7,356 bases of DNA, taken from the NCBI GenBank assembly GCA_900552345.1, contig URZN01000058.1, forward strand, positions 1 to 7,356. The letters are read 5' to 3'. The position numbers were made by a program, and so were the translations under genes. Below are positions 1-5,761 of the stretch, one piece after another. Source of the DNA: an uncultured Collinsella sp. (GTDB taxonomy: Bacteria; Actinomycetota; Coriobacteriia; Coriobacteriales; Coriobacteriaceae). Under the pieces are notes generated by a model. It made no database searches, was not told where the DNA came from, and was given only the letters and a program-made list of their open reading frames with translations. Numbering within the stretch: the stretch's first letter is position 1; the number at the start of each line of letters is the position of its first letter.

Positions 1-750
1 ATTGTCCAAATCCATGAACATGCCCGAAGCAACCCGGTCGCCCTCAAGGTCCTGCTGAATCGACAGGCGACAGGCACGCGACTCGCGAAGCACGTAGGTC
101 GGAATGCCCGCGCCGTACGGCATAAACTCGGGCAGATAGCTGTCCTCAAGCTCCTTAGAAACGCCGCGGAGCTTAAAGCCGCCACTCTCGGAAAAATAGA
201 TAGCCGCACCGGAGGCATCGAGCGTTCCAACGAGCTGATTCAAAACGGTATCGAGCAAGCTGGGGAGCTCATCGGAGCCCACAGTACTCATAATGACCGA
301 AAGGGTGCCCGAAAGGCGTTTATTCGCCACCCTAAGCTCCGATAGCGCGCGTTTGAGCTGACGATCGTGGGAATACTGCTCTTCGATGCTGTGAAGCGCC
401 ACCAGGACACGCGGTGCACGACGTCCAAAGATACGCGGAGGCGTAACGGAACCCGCGCGAACCAAGACGGGAATAAAAGACCCGTCGCTCAGCTTGAGCA
501 TCAGCTCGCTCTCGGAGCCATCGGTCTCAAACGGCAGGCGATGTTCGGTCGCGCGCTCAAAGGCAGACGAGTACAGAACGTCTTTGACATCACCGCTGAT
601 GACGTCAGCGCGTTCCTCGCACATCAGGTCGAGCAAACGATTATTCACATGCAGAATGGTTCCGTCGAGCTCACAGATGATGACAGCATCGCTCGTGATC
701 TCGACCAGTTGGGCAACGTCTGCCCACTCGTTGCGCTCAAGCGTTTCCAT
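1..750 (-). CDS. PAS-GAF sensor protein, N-terminal 250 residues (runs off the left edge)
   Basis: The minus strand is open from an ATG at 750-748 to the window edge, 250 codons with no stop. The protein starts METLERNEWADVAQLVEITS. Residues about 8-120 look like a PAS domain: SDAVIICELDGTILHVNNRL is a typical PAS opening, followed by a region ending in a strand resembling FIPVLVRAGS. Residues about 120-155 are charged and probably helical (a coiled-coil linker), and residues from about 155 resemble a GAF domain (SLLDTVLNQLVGTLDASGAA). PAS plus GAF at the N-terminus usually senses a ligand or redox state for a histidine kinase, diguanylate cyclase or phosphatase; the output domain is outside the window, so I do not name it. 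No signal peptide or membrane segment is seen, suggesting a cytosolic sensor. The start is supported by GTGAGG about 7 nt upstream; an in-frame GTG at 762-760 overlaps that site, and a TAG lies two codons before the GTG. It sits just downstream of a tRNA terminator. Confidence 0.8.
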   Translation of the reverse strand, partial: METLERNEWADVAQLVEITSDAVIICELDGTILHVNNRLLDLMCEERADVISGDVKDVLYSSAFERATEHRLPFETDGSESELMLKLSDGSFIPVLVRAGSVTPPRIFGRRAPRVLVALHSIEEQYSHDRQLKRALSELRVANKRLSGTLSVIMSTVGSDELPSLLDTVLNQLVGTLDASGAAIYFSESGGFKLRGVSKELEDSYLPEFMPYGAGIPTYVLRESRACRLSIQQDLEGDRVASGMFMDLDN

Positions 751-776
751 CGTGGACCTCACCGTCTATCGGTAAC

Positions 777-798
777 AAAAAAGCCTCCGAAGAGGCTT
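777..798 (-). terminator. Intrinsic terminator of the tRNA-Leu transcript
   Basis: Read on the minus strand, AAGCCTC-TTCG-GAGGCTT forms a perfect 7-bp stem closed by a C(TTCG)G tetraloop, an exceptionally stable RNA loop. It is followed by a run of six T (two of which also belong to the stem). It lies 11 nt after the encoded CCA of tRNA-Leu. This is a textbook rho-independent terminator. It is also only 26 nt before the start codon of the sensor gene, so it may attenuate transcription into that gene. Confidence 0.9.
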
Positions 799-809
799 CT
801 GAAATGCGA

Positions 810-899
810 TGGTGTCGGAGGCGGGACTTGAACCCGCATGACCAAAAAGCGGTCACTAGCACCTCAAGCTAGCGCGTCTGCCAATTCCGCCACTCCGAC
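810..899 (-). tRNA. tRNA-Leu, anticodon GAG, CCA encoded
   Basis: The minus strand folds as a class II tRNA. The acceptor stem is GTCGGAG (899-893) with CTCCGAC, then discriminator A at 813 and an encoded CCA at 812-810. The anticodon stem is CTAGC/GCTAG with loop TTGAGGT, giving anticodon GAG at 865-863, which reads leucine codons CUC and CUU. A long variable arm (GACC/GGTC stem with a GCTTTTT loop) is the expected leucine feature. The T arm is GCGGG-TTCAAGT-CCCGC. All stems are perfectly paired and no intron is present. It is transcribed alone or with the downstream sensor gene. Confidence 0.97.
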
Positions 900-956
900 A
901 TGCTATGTTGTTGATTCGCAGTTCGTTCTGTTGGACCCGCGCGTTCAACGAGGAAG

Positions 957-986
957 ATAATAACCTATGATTCGAGAACTGTGCAA
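957..986 (-). promoter_or_regulatory. Sigma-70-type promoter for tRNA-Leu
   Basis: On the minus strand a -35 box TTGCAC (986-981) and a -10 box TATTAT (962-957) are separated by 18 nt (17 if TTATTA is taken as the -10). Transcription would start near 950, giving a leader of about 50 nt before the tRNA 5' end. Upstream of the -35, positions 988-1020 are A/T-rich with T and A tracts (TTTTTTCTAAAAAG), resembling the UP elements of strong stable-RNA promoters. The boxes are seen directly; activity is inferred. The -35 lies partly inside one arm of an inverted repeat (974-984/1187-1197). Confidence 0.75.
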
Positions 987-1197
987 GCACTTTTTAGAAA
1001 AAAGTTTACGAATTTGTAAATGCGCAGGTAGATCTATATGTCCGGCCCCGTATCGGTGTTGCCTCCCGGCGCGTCCTCGGGCATGAGCGATATTTTGCTA
1101 CGCACTTCGTGCTGCGAAATATCGCTCCCCCTGCGGAATGCGCCGGGAGGCAACACCGATACGGGGCCTGCAAATACGTACTTCAGGCACAGTTCTC
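974..1197. repeat. 11-bp inverted repeat framing the first large palindrome
   Basis: GAGAACTGTGC at 974-984 is the exact reverse complement of GCACAGTTCTC at 1187-1197. One mismatch further out, two more positions pair (971-972 with 1199-1200). The repeat is roughly concentric with the 1044-1168 palindrome, so the whole stretch can be drawn as a four-level nested palindrome. Its left arm overlaps four bases of the tRNA promoter's -35 box. It could be the edge of a larger element or a chance match; nothing else identifies it. Confidence 0.5.
1044..1168. repeat. Large three-tier intergenic palindrome, 125 bp
   Basis: The outer arms 1044-1072 and 1140-1168 are perfect reverse complements over 29 bp (starting GGCCCCGTATCGGTG). 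After a symmetrical 12/12-nt mostly unpaired interval, the inner arms GAGCGATATTT (1085-1095) and AAATATCGCTC (1117-1127) pair, extended by a T-G wobble and a GC pair. The apex GCAC-TTC-GTGC (1102-1112) forms a small hairpin. There is no credible ORF inside. It has the shape of a dispersed palindromic repeat or MITE-like element, or of a long RNA hairpin if transcribed. Palindromy makes strand assignment impossible, and I see no clear target duplication. Confidence 0.85.
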
Positions 1198-1229
1198 AAA
1201 CATGTTCTGAGGGCTGATGCAAATTTGGT

Positions 1230-1284
1230 GGCTCGGCTTTGCCGAGCCCTTATATGGGGAGGCCGGAGCTAAAGCTCCGGCCTC
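1230..1284. repeat. Pair of compact GC-rich hairpins
   Basis: The first hairpin is GGCTCGGC-TTT-GCCGAGCC at 1230-1248, a perfect 8-bp stem. The second, 10 nt later, has arms GAGGCCGGAGCT (1259-1270) and AGCTCCGGCCTC (1273-1284), a perfect 12-bp palindrome with a 2-nt centre. On the plus strand the second is followed by a T-rich stretch (TTTCTTATT), but no plus-strand gene ends nearby. On the minus strand, the direction of oppF transcription, neither is followed by a proper T run. They may contribute to ending or stabilising the opp transcript, but are not canonical terminators. Confidence 0.6.
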
Positions 1285-1308
1285 GCTCAATTTCTTATTA
1301 AACTAAGT

Positions 1309-1340
1309 GAGCGATCAGGGAATCGCACTCCCCCTGCCGA
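1309..1340. repeat. Collapsed relative of the inner part of the 1044-1168 palindrome
   Basis: GAGCGAT at 1309-1315 followed by ATCGC and then CTCCCCCTGC (1322-1337) resembles, in the same order and orientation, GAGCGAT (1085-1091) and ATCGC-TCCCCCTGC (1121-1134). The middle of the hairpin is missing and two bases are inserted. What remains still folds as GCGAT-CAGGGA-ATCGC (1311-1326). This is best read as a diverged, internally deleted copy, though the match is short. Confidence 0.45.
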
Positions 1341-1349
1341 GTTACCGCA

Positions 1350-1481
1350 GGGCCCGTGCTGGACTTAGTTTTCAGAACATTCCGCAGACCAGGAAACCCC
1401 CTTATCCGCAGCTCCGAAGGAGCAGGATAAGGGGGTTTCCATGGTCAAGGACGTTCTGAAAACTAAGTCCAGCACGGGCCC
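1350..1481. repeat. Second large three-tier palindrome, 132 bp, just after oppF
   Basis: The outer arms 1350-1378 and 1453-1481 are perfect reverse complements over 29 bp (beginning GGGCCCGTGCTGGACTTAG). Inside them GACC/GGTC (1387-1390/1443-1446) and then a perfect 16-bp stem (1392-1407/1425-1440, GGAAACCCCCTTATCC and its complement) follow, capped by GCTCC-GAA-GGAGC (1411-1423). It begins 14 nt beyond the oppF stop codon, so it would be the first structure in the 3' end of the opp mRNA. It may protect the message from exonucleases or help end transcription, but lacks a T tract. It shares the plan of the 1044-1168 element but not its sequence, and no target duplication is evident. A MITE-like origin is possible. 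Confidence 0.85.
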
Positions 1482-1495
1482 GGACAGACAACCGA

Positions 1496-2524
1496 CTACA
1501 GGTCGATGTGCGATTCCTTGATCGGGAACGGCTCCGCGAAGTGGCAGGCGCAGCAGTGGCCCGGGGCAACTTCCTTAAACTCGGGAAGCTTCTCGGAGCA
1601 GATGCCCTGCGCGATCGGGCAGCGCGTGTGGAAACGGCAGCCGGTCGGCGGATCCAGCGGCGACGGCGGATCGCCGGCGAGGATGATGCGCTTGCGGGTC
1701 TTCTGGATATCCGGATCGGGCACCGGCACGGCAGACAGCAGCGACTGCGTGTACGGATGGTGAGGCTCGCTATAGAGCGTCTTCCAGTCCGAAACCTCGA
1801 CCATCTTACCCAGATACATAACGGCAACGCGATCAGAAATGTGCTGTACGACGGAGAGGTCGTGAGCAATGAAGAGATAAGCAGTGCCGAACTTATCCTG
1901 AAGCTCCTTCAGCAGGTTCAAAACCTGGGCCTGAATGGAAACGTCAAGTGCAGAGACAGGCTCGTCGCAGATAATCAGCTTGGGCTTCAGCGCAAATGCG
2001 CGGGCAATGCCGACACGCTGACGCTGACCGCCGGAGAACTCATGAGGATAGCGGTTAATGTGCTCGGGGTTCAGTCCGACAACGTCGAGAAGCTCGCGGA
2101 CACGCTCAATGCGCTCCTCCTTGGTGCCCACGCCGTGAATGGTCATGGGCTCGGAGACAATCTCGCCGATGGTCATACGAGGGTTGAGCGAAGCATAAGG
2201 ATCCTGGAAGATAAACTGCATCTCGCGACGCATGTCCTTGATCTCATGCTTGCTCATCTCGGCAACATCTTTACCCTGGAAGAACACCTTACCGGCGGTC
2301 GGCTTGGTCAGGCGCATGATGGTGCGGCCCGTCGTGGACTTACCGCAACCAGACTCACCGACCAGACCAAAGGTCTCGCCCGGATAAATCTCGAACGAAA
2401 TGTCATTCACTGCAGAGACGACACGCTTGGAGAAGCGCTTGGCGAACATGCCGGACTCAGCGGGGAACTCCTTAGAGAGGTGCTCGACCTTCAGCAGCGG
2501 AGTACGCTCGTTGGTATCTGCCAT
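1496..2524 (-). CDS. oppF: Oligopeptide/dipeptide ABC transporter ATPase, OppF/DppF type
   Basis: This 342-residue cytosolic ATPase is the second motor subunit of the peptide importer; it hydrolyses ATP with OppD under the OppB/OppC channel. All catalytic elements are present: Walker A GESGCGKS (57-64), Q-loop Q107, signature FSGGQRQR (163-170), Walker B LIICDEP (183-189) and H-loop H221. The C-terminal oligopeptide-transporter extension has cysteines at 296, 302, 309 and 327, the same 5-6-17 spacing as in OppD, plus two extra at 324 and 325. In characterised relatives such a motif binds a [4Fe-4S] cluster. The ATG shares one base with the oppD stop (TAATG), and AAGGGAGG about 9 nt upstream, inside oppD, provides the ribosome site. 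It is the last gene of the operon. Dpp-type specificity cannot be excluded; the GESGCGKS and order after OppD favour the F subunit. Confidence 0.93.
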   Translation of the reverse strand: MADTNERTPLLKVEHLSKEFPAESGMFAKRFSKRVVSAVNDISFEIYPGETFGLVGESGCGKSTTGRTIMRLTKPTAGKVFFQGKDVAEMSKHEIKDMRREMQFIFQDPYASLNPRMTIGEIVSEPMTIHGVGTKEERIERVRELLDVVGLNPEHINRYPHEFSGGQRQRVGIARAFALKPKLIICDEPVSALDVSIQAQVLNLLKELQDKFGTAYLFIAHDLSVVQHISDRVAVMYLGKMVEVSDWKTLYSEPHHPYTQSLLSAVPVPDPDIQKTRKRIILAGDPPSPLDPPTGCRFHTRCPIAQGICSEKLPEFKEVAPGHCCACHFAEPFPIKESHIDL

Positions 2525-3615
2525 TACGCCTCGCCTCCCTTCTTGGAATCCTTGCGCGTACGGGACGTCTCAGGAGCGTTCTTGAGGAACTCGGGGTCAC
2601 CGGAGTAGTGGCACGCAGAGTAATGACCAGACTCGGTGACAACGCGCTCGGGGCGCTGCTTGCGGCACTTGTCCGTCGCATAGGGGCAACGAGGAGAGAA
2701 GACGCAGCCCTCAGGCAGGTTCATGAGCGAAGGCGGGTTGCCGTGAATCGGCGTAAGCGGCTTCTTCTCTTCGATGGCCTGCTCCGGGATGGAGCGGATA
2801 AGGCCCCAGGTGTAGGGGTGGCGACTCTCGTAGAAGATTTCCTCAGCAGTACCGAACTCGACGGGACGGCCGGCGTACATAACCATGATCTTATCGGCCA
2901 TATCGGCAACGACGCCCAGGTCATGGGTAATCATGATGATGGCGTTGCCGTTCTTCTCCTGCATTTCCTGCATGAGCTCGATAATCTGAGCCTGAATGGT
3001 AACGTCCAGAGCCGTCGTGGGCTCGTCGGCAATCAGGATATCGGGATCGCAGGCAAGAGCCATAGCGATCATGACACGCTGACGCATACCGCCGGAGAAC
3101 TGGTGCGGATACTCATTGACGCGCTTCTCGGGCTCGGGGATACCCACGAGGTCCAAAAGCTCGGTAGCGCGCTTGAGCGCCTCCTGCTTGGAGTAGCCAC
3201 GGTGCAGACGAAGGCCCTCGCCCACCTGCTTGCCGATCTTATAGACCGGGTTCAAGGAGGTCATAGGATCCTGGAAGATCATCGCGATGTCGTTGCCGCG
3301 AATGTGCTGCATCTCCTCCTCGGTCATCTCGAGGATAGAACGACCGCGATAGCGAACGTCGCCGCCCTCGATCTTTCCCGGAGGCATCGAGATAAGACCC
3401 ATGATGGTCATGGCGGTCACGGACTTACCGGAGCCGGACTCACCGACGACGCCCAGGGTCTCGCCGCGATCGAGCGTGTAGGAGACACCGTCGACAGCGC
3501 GAACAACGCCGTCCTCGGTGTGGAAATACATCTTAAGGTCATCGACCTCGAGCAGATGCTGGCCCTCGGGAACAGGCTGGTCCTTCAGGTCCACATAGTT
3601 CTTGTTCTTCTTCAT
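2524..3615 (-). CDS. oppD: Oligopeptide/dipeptide ABC transporter ATPase, OppD/DppD type
   Basis: This 363-residue protein is the first ATPase subunit of the peptide importer and should pair with OppF on the inner face of the membrane. It has Walker A GESGSGKS (58-65), Q-loop Q115, the family's usual signature variant FSGGMRQR (173-180), Walker B ILIADEP (193-199) and H-loop H231. The C-terminal domain contains HPYTWGL (266-272) and cysteines 304, 310, 317 and 335, the pattern that ligates a [4Fe-4S] cluster in solved relatives. Residues about 345-363 form a lysine/arginine-rich tail whose DNA also serves as the oppF ribosome site. The start lies 2 nt after the oppC stop, with AAGGA inside oppC about 9 nt upstream, implying coupled translation. 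Length is a little above the usual 320-350 because of the N- and C-terminal extensions. Confidence 0.93.
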   Translation of the reverse strand: MKKNKNYVDLKDQPVPEGQHLLEVDDLKMYFHTEDGVVRAVDGVSYTLDRGETLGVVGESGSGKSVTAMTIMGLISMPPGKIEGGDVRYRGRSILEMTEEEMQHIRGNDIAMIFQDPMTSLNPVYKIGKQVGEGLRLHRGYSKQEALKRATELLDLVGIPEPEKRVNEYPHQFSGGMRQRVMIAMALACDPDILIADEPTTALDVTIQAQIIELMQEMQEKNGNAIIMITHDLGVVADMADKIMVMYAGRPVEFGTAEEIFYESRHPYTWGLIRSIPEQAIEEKKPLTPIHGNPPSLMNLPEGCVFSPRCPYATDKCRKQRPERVVTESGHYSACHYSGDPEFLKNAPETSRTRKDSKKGGEA

Positions 3616-3617
3616 CC

Positions 3618-4553
3618 TTATGCGTCCTTCATCTTGACGTCGAGGGCGTCGCGCAGACCGTCACCCAGCAGGGTGAAGGCGAGCACCGTCGAGAGAATTG
3701 CCAGACCGGGCATGATCATCATCCAGGGAGCGGTCAGAAGATACTGCTGACCGTCCTGAATCATGGAGCCCCACGAAGGCGTAGGCGGAATAACGCCCAT
3801 GCCGAGGAAGGACAGAGCGGACTCGGTCAGAATGGCGCCACCAATGTTCATGGTCGCGTAGACCACGATGGAGGCGACGGAGTTCGGGAAGATGTGACGT
3901 ACGACGATACGAGCATCGGATGCACCCATCGCGCGCGCAGCATCAACATAGTCATTTTCCTTGACCGTCAGGATCGCGGATCGGAAGACGCGCGCAATCG
4001 AAGGCCAGCCGAGAATACCGATGGCGATAAAGACGTTCTGAAGGCCACGGCCGATAACGGCGATCATGGCGACAACGAACAGCACGTACGGGAACGCCAG
4101 GAAGATGTCCGCACAGCGCATGATGATCGTATCCCAGATGCCGCCGTAGAAACCGGCCAGAGCACCCATGACCAGACCAATTAGCGTGGAGATCGCGGTG
4201 GCCATAATTCCGACGGACAGCGAAACGCGCGCACCGTAGATAACGCGGACGAGAATGTCGCGACCAAGGGCGTCGGTGCCAAACGGGTGCTCTGCACACG
4301 GAGCCAACAGCGACGTCTCGGCCATAGTGGTCGAGTCGGAAGCCGTCGGGGAACCGAGCCAGGGCTTAGCCCACAGATCTGCAGTCAGGGCAACCACAAC
4401 GACGATGATGATCCAGCAGACACCGATAACGGCGAGCTTGTTCTTACGAAGACGCTTAAAAGCGTCGCCCCACAGCGTGCGGGACTTGGCGGGAGCAGAT
4501 GCGGCCTTGGTGGCGGTAGCCTGCTCCTGAGACTGAGAATCAGTTTCCTGCAT
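3618..4553 (-). CDS. oppC: Oligopeptide/dipeptide ABC transporter permease, OppC/DppC type
   Basis: This 311-residue inner-membrane permease forms half of the peptide channel with OppB. A cytosolic Gln/Ala/Ser/Thr-rich tail (1-26) precedes the OppC-type N-terminal segment (RLRKNKLAVIG, then a membrane helix at about 41-60). After an external loop comes the family hallmark HPFGTDALGRDILVRVIYGAR (89-109), followed by further hydrophobic helices. The cytoplasmic EAA coupling loop is DAARAMGASDARIVVRHIFP (204-223), which contacts the ATPases. The conserved LSFLGMGVIPPTPSWG (248-262) is typical of OppC/DppC. The start is supported by a strong AAGGGAGGT 7 nt upstream, directly after the oppB stop. 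It is 14 nt from oppB and 2 nt from oppD. Confidence 0.93.
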   Translation of the reverse strand: MQETDSQSQEQATATKAASAPAKSRTLWGDAFKRLRKNKLAVIGVCWIIIVVVVALTADLWAKPWLGSPTASDSTTMAETSLLAPCAEHPFGTDALGRDILVRVIYGARVSLSVGIMATAISTLIGLVMGALAGFYGGIWDTIIMRCADIFLAFPYVLFVVAMIAVIGRGLQNVFIAIGILGWPSIARVFRSAILTVKENDYVDAARAMGASDARIVVRHIFPNSVASIVVYATMNIGGAILTESALSFLGMGVIPPTPSWGSMIQDGQQYLLTAPWMMIMPGLAILSTVLAFTLLGDGLRDALDVKMKDA

Positions 4554-4567
4554 GAGACGTACCTCCC

Positions 4568-5605
4568 TTAGGCCTTATCCGACGGACCGCCAAGGCGGAT
4601 GCGCGGGTCGAGGAATGCATAGCTAATGTCGACGAGCAGGTTGATCACCATGACGACGACAACGATGAGCGTAACGCCGCCCATAACGATGGGCCAGTCA
4701 CGCATGCTAATGGCGCGATAGACCTCATAGCCGATACCGGGCCAGTTAAAGACCGTCTCGGTCAGGATGGCGCCCGAAAGCATGCCGCCAAAGTCGACAC
4801 CAATATAGGTAACGACGGGGATGAGTGCATTCTTAAGCGCATGCTTGACGATGATCGCACGATTGGAGAGACCCTTGGCCTTTGCCGTACGGATGTAATC
4901 CTGGTTCATGACGTCAAGCAGCTGCGAGCGCATAATGCGCGCAGCATAAGCGGTCGAAACCGAAGCCAGCGTAATGGTCGGAAGCACATAGTGCATCCAA
5001 TCCTGATACTGAGAGCTGGAACCGCCGGCACCCGAGATCGGCATGGAGATTGCACCGCCCGTGGCGTCCTTGAGGATGATGCCAAAGAACAGCTGCAGCA
5101 ACATACCGAGCCAGAAGGCCGGGACCGCAACGAGGATCGACGTGGTGAGCGTTACCAAAATATCCCAGAAGGAATAACGCTTTACCGCCGAAATGATACC
5201 CGCACCGATACCCATAATTGCCTCGAGCACGATGGCGCACGCGGCAAGTTTGACCGTATACGGATACTTCTGGGCAAAGATTTCCGTAACCGGCAGCTTG
5301 CGCTGATACGAATTGCCCAGATCGCCATGAAGCAGGCCGTTCATGTAATACAAGTAACGGTCCACGAGCGACGTTTGAACGGGGTCGCCGTTCTCGTCAA
5401 GGATCGCGTTGCCGTCCTCGTCCGTCTGGACCAGGTGATAGCGGACGCGAAGCTGAAGCTCCACCTCGGGGGACAGAGCCTTGTCTCCACCGATCAGCTT
5501 GATCGGATCTCCCGGCACGATATTCTGGAGGGCGAACAGAATCAGCGTAACGCCCAAAAACACCGGGATGAACTGAAGCACACGTTTAACGATGTACTTA
5601 CCCAT
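4568..5605 (-). CDS. oppB: Oligopeptide/dipeptide ABC transporter permease, OppB/DppB type
   Basis: This 345-residue inner-membrane permease pairs with OppC. It opens with the family signature KYIVKRVLQFIPVFLGVTLI, giving a first helix at about 10-30, then PGDP (31-34). The external GLLHGDLGNSY motif (90-100) and further hydrophobic segments at about 117-140, 148-178, 262-282 and 308-330 follow. The EAA coupling loop is TAKAKGLSNRAIIVKHALKN (240-259), and the C-terminal YAFLDPRIRLG is characteristic. Residues about 60-79 are an acidic DEDGNAILDENGDPV-type insert in the external region, where many homologues have a shorter linker. The ATG is preceded by AGGGGAG only 4 nt away, a slightly short spacing. 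It follows oppA after a 156-nt gap, so it may be expressed at a lower level than the binding protein. Confidence 0.93.
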   Translation of the reverse strand: MGKYIVKRVLQFIPVFLGVTLILFALQNIVPGDPIKLIGGDKALSPEVELQLRVRYHLVQTDEDGNAILDENGDPVQTSLVDRYLYYMNGLLHGDLGNSYQRKLPVTEIFAQKYPYTVKLAACAIVLEAIMGIGAGIISAVKRYSFWDILVTLTTSILVAVPAFWLGMLLQLFFGIILKDATGGAISMPISGAGGSSSQYQDWMHYVLPTITLASVSTAYAARIMRSQLLDVMNQDYIRTAKAKGLSNRAIIVKHALKNALIPVVTYIGVDFGGMLSGAILTETVFNWPGIGYEVYRAISMRDWPIVMGGVTLIVVVVMVINLLVDISYAFLDPRIRLGGPSDKA

Positions 5606-5761
5606 ACCACTCCCCTATCTAGGGATTAACCTAAATGGGATGCCGATCGCCAGACCGGCATCCCAAAATTACCATCAGCCAGTTTACCCCAGGTTAGGGA
5701 GAACTGTATGTTTCCCATGAGGTCTACGTAAATACTTGACCCTCACGGAAGCTGCAAACTC
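5606..5761 (-). promoter_or_regulatory. oppA-oppB intercistronic region with hairpins
   Basis: Two structures can be drawn in the 156 nt between the oppA stop and oppB start. The stronger is a perfect 10-bp stem TGGGATGCCG/CGGCATCCCA (5636-5645/5656-5665) with a 10-nt loop, followed on the minus strand by the weak T-containing sequence TTTAGGTT. The other, nearer oppA, pairs 5715-5724 with 5738-5748 (about 10 bp with one bulge and one wobble). Such hairpins between a binding-protein gene and its permease genes commonly stabilise the upstream message or partially terminate it, leaving binding protein in excess. No convincing separate promoter was seen. The role is inferred; the stems are visible. 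Confidence 0.55.

Noticed and set aside
367..831. Plus-strand ORF of 154 codons across the sensor gene, terminator and part of the tRNA
   Set aside because: It overlaps the PAS-GAF frame in antisense and runs into the tRNA gene, which a real gene would be unlikely to do.
1259..1300. Canonical intrinsic terminator for the opp operon
   Set aside because: The T-rich tail is on the wrong strand for opp transcription; the minus-strand reading is followed by CCCATATA rather than a T run.
987..1495. CRISPR array or small protein gene in the repeat-rich gap
   Set aside because: The repeats are inverted and nested, not regularly spaced direct repeats, and no ORF with a plausible ribosome site and protein-like composition was found.
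1402..1869. Minus-strand ORF ending inside the second palindrome and overlapping oppF
   Set aside because: It is an out-of-frame reading of oppF with an arginine/serine-rich composition and no domain.
1508..3750. Two long plus-strand ORFs (366 and 380 codons) opposite oppF and oppD
   Set aside because: They are exact antisense shadows of genes with complete ABC ATPase motifs; their translations show no recognisable domain.
4841..5629. Plus-strand ORF of 262 codons opposite oppB
   Set aside because: It mirrors a well-supported permease gene, and the translation is charged and repetitive in a way typical of antisense frames.
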